DNA of 64,000 bases from Lytechinus pictus (lineage: Eukaryota > Echinodermata > Echinoidea > Temnopleuroida > Toxopneustidae), in contig NC_087261.1 in the NCBI RefSeq assembly GCF_037042905.1, positions 15,536,917 to 15,600,916 on the forward strand, read 5' to 3'. Each line of letters opens with the position of its first letter. The first letter of the stretch is position 1. Positions 1 to 11,090 of this stretch are shown here, one piece after another. The notes beneath the pieces were generated by a model. It saw nothing but the letters and a program-made list of their open reading frames with translations, did no database searches and was not told the origin of the DNA. Both the position numbers and the translations under genes were made by a program.

Positions 1-551
1 TCGACAAATTTCCCAAAACCCCACCTTATTTTTTAAAGTGGTCACAAAATTCGAGCGGAGTTGACCTTCCTTAGAGCAACACGCTTGTGTGTTGCTGCCC
101 TCTACGTTCGTTGGGCAGAGCTAACATCCGGGTATTCTACGCGCTTTGTACGCGGCCTTGGACCGCGCAGTGCTATACGTCACAATTCTAATCAAGTTGA
201 GACAACGCTGGATCCTGCGTCCCTAGGCCAGGGACGCGTCATGTTAATGACGTCACAATGGTAAAGTTCAGAGGGCGGCCCAGTCTGCTCAACATGACCT
301 AGATTCCCATTCTTAAACTCTAGAGTCTAGAATATCTAAATTTTAACGATTTTTGCTCTAGATGTCTGATTTGGTTAATATTAGCAATATCGACTGGCCA
401 GGGGGCGAAAGGGCATATATCGCCTTCACTAAATTGATATCACCCTCGTCTGCGACTCGGCTGATATAAATCTAGTTTGGACGATATATGTCGTATCGCC
501 CCGAGGCCAGTCAATACTGCTTAATCAAACAAGGGCAGTCGATTTTCTTAC
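1..551. other. Intron of gene C, left edge
   Basis: No exon recognised. The first 300 bases are richer in G+C than the rest and contain a perfect 8-bp hairpin around the sequence GCGTCCCTAGGCCAGGGACG near 217-236 and a TGACGTCA palindrome at 248-255. They may be a repeat or the edge of another element; no coding frame on the minus strand fits a stalk or membrane exon. Confidence 0.4.
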
Positions 552-749
552 CAATGCACGCTGGAGGAGGGGAAGTCCAATTGATATCGAGGGTGATATT
601 ATCCACCCACCAGCATTGCGATACGGTGGGACCATCCGCCTCCAAGCCAGATGAACAGTTGTATGTAACCGAACTACCAATCACGAAATCATCGCCTGTC
701 CGGGACCCGTTAATCGGCACACCCGGATCCTCACATGTTCTTGCCGAGG
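552..749 (-). CDS. Gene C exon: CCP/sushi domain
   Basis: 198 nt, phase 1 in and out, acceptor TTTTCCTACTAG, donor GTAAGA. It encodes CEDPGVPINGSRTGDDFVIG, VTYNCSSG, VSQCWWVDN and WTSPPPACI, with all four CCP cysteines. It is closer to the CCP of gene A than to that of gene B. Confidence 0.88.
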
Positions 750-1653
750 CTAGTAGGAAAAGATAAACGTTTTTTTATAACAGCATGATAGTTGCTTTCA
801 TACACACTACTTTACAAATCGTTGTGATTTTTTTTATTGATATTCGATACTTATAATTTTTACATTGCACAACACATTTGCTAATCTTCTGCAATGAGCA
901 TGAAACAAATTGAATTAAAGAAACCAACATCTTAAGTACTAAAGACTTAAAAGTAAGTAAGTAAAATCAATGAAAGATTTAGCCAGCTTTTCGCGGGAGG
1001 GGATTCGAACAGCCCCCTTTGCTTTATCTTTCTTTACATGATCTCTGTGGTTGTACGCTCAAAAATACACAGATGCCTTTTTTTGCTTGAAACCAGTTAG
1101 AAACAAGTCAAATTTTCCGCGCTTCAAAATAATGGAGAGGGGGAAACTCCCTCTTCTATATTATACACCCCCGCCTATATAAGAGACGATCTCATCACTT
1201 CCGCTTCCCCAAAAATTAGTAAGTACTGGCTATATGGCTGGATCAAAGAAAGACATTCGAAAAAAAATGATATTGTCTCAGCAATATTGTGATTTTTTAT
1301 GACTTATTCTTATAAAAGATTAAATATAAAAAATATCTACTTTTACTTACTTTTGTACACTGAGGCTAGTATACTATCTCCGCATGATAGCGACGGATTA
1401 TCGCGACAACTTACGTCACATTCATGAAACGGAACAATAGTATTTGCAAAGAAATTCTCCTCCAGTTTTTTATCTAGGCAAGTACAAGCGATGAGAGTCG
1501 AGACCAAGACAGGGTTGTAGAATGTCTGAATGCCCAAAAATTTAGATCCAATCGTTTGACAAAAAACAAAACATTCAGTGGATGTGCGAATTTGCGTGCC
1601 AGAGTTCGTCAAATTCAACAACGTGGATCCGTTAACACAAGCAACAAATGATT
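552..1653 (-). CDS. Gene C: partial third member, WSC and CCP exons only
   Basis: Two minus-strand exons, 1653-1351 and 749-552, both phase 1 in and out and separated by a 601-bp intron, repeat the WSC-CCP order of genes A and B. The 3' part (stalk, membrane helix, tail) must lie beyond the left edge. I looked in 1.7-6.5 kb for signal-peptide and SRCR exons and found none, so the gene either lacks SRCR, has decayed 5' exons, or is transcribed from further upstream through gene B. Confidence 0.65.
1351..1653 (-). CDS. Gene C exon: WSC domain
   Basis: 303 nt, phase 1 in and out, acceptor TTATTATGCAG, donor GTAAGT. It begins SFVACVNGSTLLN, contains TECFVFCQTIGSKFLGIQ and ACTCLDKK, and ends CRDNPSLSCG...ASVYK. 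Eight cysteines are in WSC order, but the usual Gly before the first Cys (GC) is Ala here. The frame is intact, which argues against an old pseudogene. Confidence 0.78.
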
Positions 1654-2069
1654 CTGCATAATAAACAAGAATAAACACAATTAAGTCAGTAAAATCGTCA
1701 TTTGCCCCTGACACCATTTTTAGTAATGACAGGACTGTAGCGATGATGATGATAACAGTGATGATAATATTGATAATAATATAGAAATAATACCAATGAT
1801 AATAACAGTAACAGTAATATCATTATCAACCAGGAAAAACTACCGGCATATTTGATTATTTAACAATCAAAAATTAATCTTGCATACAAACATTTGAAAA
1901 GAGATTATTTATTTACAAATAGATATAACGAAATACGAATACAAGGCAATAGGAAAGCGTGCATTTCAACAGCTGAAAATTAATTGTGATTTGTTTGTTT
2001 TAGGATATATCACTTGTACAGACCCGAATTCTTAGTTTAATCTAAGCTAAAAACCACTAATGCCCATTC

Positions 2070-2405
2070 GTCCATTTTCCAGATTGTCTACTTTCATTTG
2101 GTATACCATCAGTTCGCCCTTTATCCACAGGGTCTATCGCCGTTTCGCCTCATAACCACTTGGTCCAATGGCCATTTAGTCCATATACTAATTGGTTTGA
2201 TTGGACTAAGCTTAACTGTTATTTGGGCGAAAATTAAAATGGGTATTAGACCGACTGGTTATGGAACGAAATGGTGATAGACGAACTGGTAATTAGACGA
2301 AGTGACCATTGGACCAAATGGTCGTTAGACGAATTGTTGATAGACGGAATGACATTAGCCTAAATGAAGGTAGACCATGTGATGAGTGGACGATTTGGCA
2401 ATAGG
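2070..2405. repeat. Fold-back repeat built of about 20-bp TAGACGAA-TGGT units
   Basis: The right half (about 2248-2400) carries repeated units of the form TTAGACGAANTGGTNAT; the left half (about 2070-2215) carries their reverse complements (for example TTGGTCCAATGGCCATTTAG). The two halves flank about 30 bases and would fold on themselves. The units are degenerate, so the element is not recent. Confidence 0.65.
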
Positions 2406-3296
2406 CAAATTGGCAAATTGTATTTAATATTCGGCATACAGATTCTATATCTGCTGCTCACAAAAACCAAGATAGCAGCCATACTGCTACTGCTACTGCT
2501 ACTGCTACTTTTAACATAATCGTTTATTCTCTTCTTTCTTCGTCTATGAGATACATACACATATATGTATACATACCATTTCGCTCAACACTCTCTGTTG
2601 TCATGTGACTCAATAGGCATATCCATGTTAGCAGGAAAACTTGGCCCAAAAGATTGAAATTATCCATCGTTGGATCGTCTCCTGCTATCTAAATTCGAAG
2701 ATTAAACTGACGACATGCGATTAATAATAATAATTAAAAAAACAAGTGGCGAATAAATGCACGTTTCGGTCTGTAATTGAATTATCGTCCGTACGAAACC
2801 CCAATTTAATATTATATCCAATACATTTTTAGCTCAATGAAAACTTCAACAGCCAATAAATGTTTGATACTCCTAAACTAAATTCTCCGGAATCCTGGAT
2901 TGTTCTATCACCAAACTAAAACTGTGTCTAACTTCCGCACGAGACCAATTATCATTGGTTTGGAAGAATCTATCTTTTGCGTTAATAGGAACTGCATTAT
3001 GGCGCAGTGTCTGTCGTATAGATACACCCAATACCATGTTTGATTTGCAGTGTATCAAAGAGTGGATTCCGTGACATTTGGGTTTTACAGGAAGGTAACC
3101 ACTTTTGTGGTAAAGCCCAAGTGAAGCTTCCGGTTCCGCTTTATAAGTGTTCTTCGATTCTTATTTTCCCAAACCAAACTATGTACTAAGGTTCAATTAA
3201 TCAATAATTAATTATGTCAAGCAACAGCATACATATAGGCAGGAACATACACACTCCCACACTCCGCACACATACATGATACATACTTACGCATTA

Positions 3297-3490
3297 TAAT
3301 TATTATTATTATTATTATTATTTTCATTAATATTATCATTATTATTATTATTATTATTATTATCATTATTATATCATCATCATCATTATCATTTTGTTAT
3401 TGTTATCGTTATCGTGACTATTAATATTGTTATCATTATTGTTATTATTATTATTGTAATTATCATGTATTATCATCATCTTTATTACTA
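3297..3490. repeat. (ATT)n/(ATC)n microsatellite
   Basis: Long run of TTA/TCA triplets with interruptions. Any reading frame across it is low-complexity and not a gene. Confidence 0.9.
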
Positions 3491-4821
3491 TTATCAAAAT
3501 CATTTTATCATTCTATTTAGTATTATCATAGTACCCTTTACTGTCATTGATGTCAGATCAATCAAACCAACATTTATCTTTGTAAAAAATGAGCACTGAA
3601 TAAAAAAAAATCAGGGAGAGAAATTTGTCGACATGGTGGGGCTATACATTCAGTGAAGAAGAATATACATGATGACAACATTTACTTTAAAATATTTTAT
3701 ACTTTGGTGTAATACACAGCATATGAATGGCATGAAATTAATGAATCAGACTTACATTTCCCCCCTTCGAACATACCAGGCCCTTTATACACTTATGCCC
3801 TATCCATACTATCCATATTATCATATCTCAATTCAGCATTCTATGTAGTTCTATTGTCATTGTTTATGTAATAAATTGGTGTACCTTCCTTTCTATTTTG
3901 TTTAATTTTCTCTTCATAGTCCTCCCTTGTATTATATACCTTAATTTCACTAGTTTTCAGTGTAAAATAATGGTTTTATAATGATTCAAGCTCCGAGCTT
4001 TATATCTCAAGACATGAAAGCATCACATATCATATTTTCTTTATGCAATATTCTTTTGAATCAAATAGTTATAAGCATGGTCATAAACAAGCAAGTTACT
4101 TTTGTTAATTCACTGATGTTTCTGCTTCAATTCAGTTTCAAATGTCAATAAAAACAAGTTTGTGACTACTTTTGACATGCATTCAATATTAGCGCGGATG
4201 ATGAGTTTGTGTGACTTTGCTTATATGCGCATGATAACAGTAGAGTGTATGCGAAAGTGTGTGTATGTGTGTGGGGGTGGAGTAAACTTCTTGTTTGTTT
4301 GTTTCTCTGAAAACAGATTTATTTGTTTCATGCAAATGATCCAACTCCCAAGGCCTTGAAGTGTGTCAGAATATCACATTGCTGGTTAAAATGAGATTAT
4401 TATTTCGCAATATCAAGGCATGTCAATGTTTGAAAGAAATAACCCCCAGCCCGCCTATTTTTTCTTTGGGGGAGCACTATTATAAAAGGGAAAACGCCCT
4501 TCGTGACTAATAATGGCTGTAAGCGTCATTTAAAAACAAATATCATGAGACCCCCCCCCCCCCCCCGTCCGAAAAACGACACTTCAGACTACCTTTCTTT
4601 CATAATTTTTGCTTCAACAATCAGAGATTCCCGAATGGAACTTTAGTTTCGGATATCACTCGAGTACAAGACTCATCATGATAAATATCAGTCATTTGTG
4701 TAATATTATTTATTCTTAAGGGCTGTAAACAAAAGTCTGTATCGAATTCTGATTGCCATTCAAGTCATAATAAATCTAAAATATATGAAAATAATTCAAT
4801 TCCGGAAGCATAACCGCTACC

Positions 4822-4895
4822 TCCTTCTTTTCTTCTTCTTGTCTTCTTCTTTTTCTTCTTCTTCTTCTTCTCCTCCTCCTCCTCCCCCTCCTCCT
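4822..4895. repeat. (CTT)n/(CTC)n microsatellite
   Basis: Imperfect TTC then TCC triplets. It produces a Ser/Pro-rich frame that I reject as coding. Confidence 0.85.
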
Positions 4896-6491
4896 TTGTA
4901 CTATTATATTACAATACGTCTCATTCTTTCCTCTTTTCTCTCCTTATCACTCGCCGTTGTAAACAAGCACAACAATATACAAAAAAATATTACACAATAT
5001 TACCAGAACATGAATATCAATAAGAATTTGATTGAATTTAATCGTCCAACTTTTACAAATGAAAAAACCCCGATAAACTTGACTGCTGCTGCGTTATGTA
5101 AATTTATTATATTAATCAATAGAAAATGACTCTACCATGTATACTCGTGGTTGTATCACCGGTTTGTTTCAGGGTAGTTTCCTTTTCAAGTGTCACACAA
5201 CTTTTGAGATAAACTTTATTATGTAAGTGCGTGTACTACCCACAAATTGGTCCAAGAGCGAGATTTTATGTACAGAGTAATAAAAAAATGTGCTTTCAGC
5301 AAAAATCCATACATTAGTGATTTTTTTTTGCTTTAATCAGAGGAATAATACTTTGATGTTTCCAAAGAATTTTTGTCAAACATGATGGAAATAAAAAGGA
5401 AAATTAGAGTAAAATGTATGATTTTAAGAAGCTGGGATAATTAATTCATATATAATATATTATACATATTTAAAGACACTTCAATGCAGTCACGTAGTTG
5501 ATGGCATTTTCTACCATTGTGCTATTTGTCGCAACTGAGACCATCCCCCCTACCGGGTACTGACAAGACTCGAAATACCCTGGGAATATTAGGGTTAAAA
5601 TAAAAAATAAAAATAAAAAAGGGGGGTAGTAAACAACTAGCGACATTCCAGGTAGCGTTTTAGTGTATTTGTTATATGGTTGATCATGAGGAGAGAATAT
5701 CAACCTTGTTAACAAAAAAACATCCTTTTTCTTTAAAAAATATTCCCACTTTGTTAATTCCCATCCTTGTGTATCCCTGGTAGCATCTTCTTTGGGATAT
5801 TCACTTTCTGGAAGTGTCAACTTCACTTGGGCAGCTCACAGCGTCAACGATTGTTTTTAAGTTTAAAAGGTGTGGCGACATGATTATACCGAACTGGGAA
5901 TTAGCATCCTATCCATGGCTTACAGTGAGCTCAAATCATCCCGAGCACTCATAGAGTTGTAAAACATGTAGAGTTGTAAAATTACTCAAGGTTTGAAACA
6001 GGACTCAAGACAAGACAGATGAGTTTTCGATCACTGTCATTTTGTGAGGTCAATATTAGTGGGCGGATGGGTATTTTTACGAAAATTTTATTTTGTAATA
6101 ACTAATACGAAATTGTTAGAAAAATATTCTTACTTCATGAGGAAATCATTTGCTCATAGATTGCCACAATTCATATTCCCATCATTTGTTACGTCTTCCT
6201 TCTCTTCAGGAACAAGCTATATGTCATTACTTTCGTAAATAACCATCATCTATTTCTTTAAACCAATTCAAATAATGATGAATCCACCACCTTCCAACCT
6301 AGTCAGCCAGTCCCGTCTTCACACTTTGCTAATTTTCTCATTAAATTTCTACAGATTATGTGATCGTGACGAGAGCATCTCAACACTTTACCAGTCGACA
6401 CACGTTGGCGTCTGTATTGACCGTGCCCTGCAGATCAAGTCCAGAGTATATCCGCAAGGTCTGAAGATCTTATGCAATACTTCACGATATA

Positions 6492-6497
6492 TTTATT
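6492..6497 (-). terminator. Polyadenylation signal candidate for gene B
   Basis: Minus-strand AATAAA 55 bases downstream of the gene B stop codon. A 3'UTR this short is unusual but possible. Confidence 0.4.
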
Positions 6498-6551
6498 GGC
6501 CTAGTGGCATCTCGCATAAGGTTGCCATCAGGCCCGATCATCCTGCGAACA

Positions 6552-7155
6552 TCAACCTTGGGCTGCTTCTTCGGGCAGGAATTCTGCCTCTGTGTAGTCA
6601 CTTTCCTCTGCGCCTTCGACTATCCTTTCCGCTGCAGAATTCATCAAGTGTTTTGTCCTGGCAGGTGGTTCAGGTTGCTCTGCGGAATCCGAAGGGAACT
6701 CATCCCTTGATGCATACAGATCATTGTCCACCATTATGGTCGTGTCCTCGTAAGTGTCCCGTCTCAAGGGCTCGCCAATCCGATGCTGCGAATGATAATG
6801 CAACAGATTCGCCACTGGGACCGGTCCGTTTAAAGTTCTCACAATGCCACTCTTCGCGTGATGAACGACTCTTGAACCATACAGCGGGACAAACACCTCT
6901 TTCCCGGACTGAGCAGTGATCTTCTTACGGGCGATGTTCTCGTAATCGGCGTCGCTGTTGTAGAGATCGATGGAAGCATAGTAGTCGCTCGAGTTGCTGG
7001 AATGCGTCCGGATCGGAAGCGTGAAGGATCCAGATCCTGGCAGAAGTTTTCGAGGCTTATTGGAGCACGCAGGAGGGCTTTCCGGTTTGGGCGGGCCTTC
7101 TTTCAGCAGCAAGTCGCACCGTATAGCCTCTATCATAGGGTTCGTAGCGCGTTTC
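6552..7155 (-). CDS. Gene B exon 8: ITAM-containing cytoplasmic tail and stop
   Basis: 604 nt, entered in phase 2 after the acceptor CATTAACAG, ending TGA at 6554-6552. Two tyrosine signals stand out at about 452 and 464: YASI, eight residues, YENI, preceded by SSD and with acidic residues between. This matches YxxI/L-x6-8-YxxI/L. YENI also contains a YxN site. Further tyrosines are in DTYEDTTI, DLYASRDEF, PLYGSR and SDYTEAEFL. The tail is 201 residues, about half the length of that of gene A, and shares no obvious sequence with it. The long plus-strand frame across this exon is its shadow. Confidence 0.88.
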
Positions 7156-10100
7156 CTGTTAATGTCAGATATTGAAGGGAATAAATGTTTTTTATACTGT
7201 GGCTACTAAGTCAAGACCTAACATAAGGAAATACCGTGTAAAAAAAAGTCGAAAAATAATAATCTCCTGTATGTGTATCGTAGGCACGTAAATATTTTGT
7301 CATTCCTAGAAATGTACAGCCATTGTGTCTTTTCGGATACATTTTTCATTGAGGATATGATCTTTGGGAGGTGTGACATGGTTTGTGGATCACCAAAATC
7401 ACCATGTATTGTGTAATCATCCATGTATAACTGTCGTTATCATATCCTTTCGAAAAGTTCCCATTATGAAGATGATGTAGAAGTAAATAGTATGCATACA
7501 TTAGAGCCAGGAGTTCCGTACTCAAGCCATAACCTTGACTGAAGGAAATGGAAATGAGCTCATTAAAACCAGGATACCGTTAAAGTTACAGATCAAAGAG
7601 AAAATTTATTAATATCACGCAGAAGATAATGCAACAGAACCAGGAAGTAAAATCAACGTTTAATCTGCCTTATTGTTCAAGTACGGTCCTGGTGTTTGTG
7701 TTACCGTTGAAAGTGTTAATCAGGCTACCAAATCTATCTTACACACCCAAACCCTAATACCAGGGACCCGTTTCTTAAAGACCTACAAATACCATGAATA
7801 CTGTAACTTCCACGGAAACCTTCCTTGTTACTGCCCGCTGAGACTCGATACCATGTGAGTTGTCATGACGGCAGAGCTGAAATACATTCAAAGTTTTGTG
7901 TTTTCTTGGGTATCGGAGTGCCCCAAAATTAACACCAGTGTTCAAGCACTCCCACCCCCCCCCCCAAAAAAAAAAAATAATAATAATAATGATAAAAAAT
8001 AAAATTAAATTAAATTTATAAAAATAAATGAAATAAAATAAAGTGAAAAAGAAATTAAATAAAAAAAAAAAGTATTAAAACAAAAATCAACAAATATGTT
8101 TGGCCTATGGGACAATTCCATTTATTAGCATATACTACAGATTTATCATCTTATCTTAAAGGGTCTTTCTGAAAAATTAGCATATTAGTTTTTCACACTG
8201 ACGATAGTAAATTGCATCATATTTCCAAAATAATCTTTGTCCCGATATATGTATGTATGTATAGCAACATAATGATAATGACCAAATTCTATGAGGAAAT
8301 ACAACATAGAATAAATGTCAATGTTTCCCCCCCGCTCTTTGCTCCCTCTGAATATGTATTAAACACTTCACCAATATTAGGATGATAGCAATAAGTTACA
8401 TGTACTTCATTCGAAATTGTCTTCTTTGCTTGTCAAAATTCCATGTCATATCAACACATTTCTCCGTTTAAAAAAGATCACAGTGTGTTCATTTTATTTA
8501 TTTGAGACTTTGTATCTGATTTAAATTGAATTCAATTATGAGCAATTTGAGCAGGATTTTCAAGGGGTTGTATTTTTTTCAGAAAAAAATTAGAAGCTAA
8601 CCCCCCCCCCCCTAAAACAAGGAAGGCCTTCTGATGATGACATATGTCAGAAAAAATTGACAAAAAGACAAGTTTCATTTGCGTATGCACGATGTTTTCC
8701 ATACTTGTATGGCTCTAAAAGGGATGGGGCAGGGACGGATGTACCACAACTTGGACCCGCCACTGGTCTACACTGTGGACTTGTTTTCACACTCAGATTA
8801 AGCATGTTTAAAGTGTTGAAACTAGCCCACTATGTGAACACAAGAGCGAACACAAGAGTGTTCACACTGCAAAGAGTTCACACTATGGACTTGTTTTCAA
8901 ACTGTAACATTTTGAGCAATGTAACACTGTGAATCAAATGTTCGCATAGACCCCATCCGAATATGTAAATATACTGTGAACACAGAGTATGAAACACAAA
9001 TGTGACCACTCTCCAGCATGGATATTGTGCTAAATTATTATCTGCTATTCCTTGGCTCAAACTAGTGATTTGGTATTCAATATTAAACGTCCATGCAAAT
9101 GGAACGATTTCCTTTTGTTTTGTATTTCCACAGAGTCAGTTTTTAAGCAAGCTTGGTGAGTGCAGATTACAAAATAGCCTATCCCTAACAAGATCCAGCC
9201 ATTGGGGTGAGAAACGTAATTTTTATAGAAACTACATGTACTTATATCAAATTCAATTCAAAGGTTTCTTACCTCTGTTTTCTTATGACGGCGACGACGA
9301 TTACGGAGGTTACGAGAAGGACCGTGGCAGGAATAGCAGCGATGACGCCTATCATCTCACCTTGAAAATGTACAGATGAAAGAAATATGAAAATATTAAT
9401 ACCAAGTAAAACATTATGTTACATTAAGATAAGGAAATCATAAAAAACAATGGAAACATTTACAATAAAAGGCATTGACACTGTGCTAGAAACCGGTAAC
9501 AAAAATAAATCTTTGTATTCTTACAAGGTTTGGGTGGCATTGTCTTCCTAAACATTGTAGGTTTTTTCTTTTTTTAACTGTTGGCCCACTGCCACTAATT
9601 CAAACCATTCCAATTTGATTAGATCACGATTAAAAGGATCAGTATCATGGGAAAGGGTTAAAATCAAGTAAACAGAGAAGTTAATAATTAATATCGAATC
9701 CTAATAATAAATTATTATTATTATTATTATCTAGTCTATTCAATGGCGCACAATTACCCCCGCTTAAACCCCAGCTGGCAGGGCGGTTTGTGCATTCGAT
9801 AAATTAATCCTGCTGGCTACCCATTCACTTCACCTGGGGTGGGTGCAGCACAGTATTGATAAATTTCTTGCTGTTATGAATGGGGTTCGAACTCACGACC
9901 CTCTGTTCCAAAGGCGAGAGTCGGAACCACTAGACCACAACATTATAGGCCCCAGTTAAAATAGTCCTAAATCAGTTTTACACTGAAAACATTTTCCAGA
10001 CTCCCCAATCTTTCATATACCAGGGGCCATTCAATAGAAAGAGACAATCGTTTTGATACAGTCATTTCTATTTGGCTTCTCTATACCTCTTGGTGCCATG

Positions 10101-11047
10101 AGCCTAATTACATCAGGAGGGCTAAAGATATTCGTTCGACCCGACCCATTCGAATTTTTTCAATTTGATATTGCTGATTGACAAAAGTGTATGAATATGA
10201 TTCAAAATCTGATTCTAGAAATGGTAACTACTGAACTTCCTTTGCCCAAATTGGGAAGATATATCAATGATTTGGAACTATTTTTTGACTGGCGGAAGAA
10301 TTGGGGCTATTTTACTGTTTCAGTTGATGAATTTGATCCCATCATAGTTATCTTCATAAATGGCGACTTATATTTAAAATGAGCTGGCTACGATACCCTT
10401 CTCTGGGAAGATATGGAATGTCAGATATATATCCTATCCAAAGGTAGTAAACATTCGACCCTCTAATTTCACATTTATTTTTTATGAATTTTTCTTAAGT
10501 GCCATTTTAACACACAAGTCTATGGGGAATGTTTTACGCGCGTGACACATATAGGTAATACAGGCGAATTCCCTATAGTGGATGGAATACCTGCCCAAAC
10601 TCCTCAGTAGCCAACAATTTCTAACTGATAGTCATCAAATTGTGCAAAAATTGATTTAATGGCTTAGCAAGGCTATATCAGGTAAAGTTAGTAGGTATGT
10701 GTATGTAAGCCTAGGAATGCATATAGACTGGTGAATTGAGAGTCTAGGCCTCTTTATGTTCTGATTCATCATAGGTTTGTGCTAGTGTATGATCACCTAC
10801 CTAATGTTAGAAAGACCTTTCATGTTAAATTGTTCTTTGGAATGGGGTAGAGAGGAGATACAACTTTGTGAACTTTACTGAAGAGAACTAGAGTGGTACC
10901 TTCAAGACGGTATTTAGAAAAAGGCACAGAGTAAGGTAAGGTATCTAATAGTGCTCAACTAAGGAGGGAGCGGGTGGCTGTGTGCTCCAATCTTAGTCTA
11001 GCCCCCCCCCCCCTCTTTATAAGCCATGCCATCTATAAAATTATCTT

Positions 11048-11090
<43 letters not shown>

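Larger units (their letters stand above)
1740..6490. other. Spacer between gene B 3' end and gene C exons
   Basis: Holds a fold-back repeat (2.07-2.40 kb), simple repeats (3.30-3.49 and 4.82-4.89 kb), a C tract at about 4550-4566, and otherwise unremarkable AT-rich DNA. A minus-strand frame at 5826-5470 was examined for SRCR or CCP features and has none. Confidence 0.5.

Noticed and set aside
2873..3058. Minus-strand frame examined as a gene C exon
   Set aside because: No cysteine pattern of SRCR, WSC or CCP and no good flanking splice sites.
5470..5826. 118-residue minus-strand frame, examined as a possible gene C SRCR exon
   Set aside because: No SRCR cysteine or Trp pattern, and it crosses an A/T-rich low-complexity run; the acceptor-like site at 5581 has no donor partner.
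6275..6919. 214-residue plus-strand open frame
   Set aside because: It is antisense to the gene B tail exon, whose minus-strand frame has splice sites and joins the receptor; the plus-strand translation has no domain pattern.
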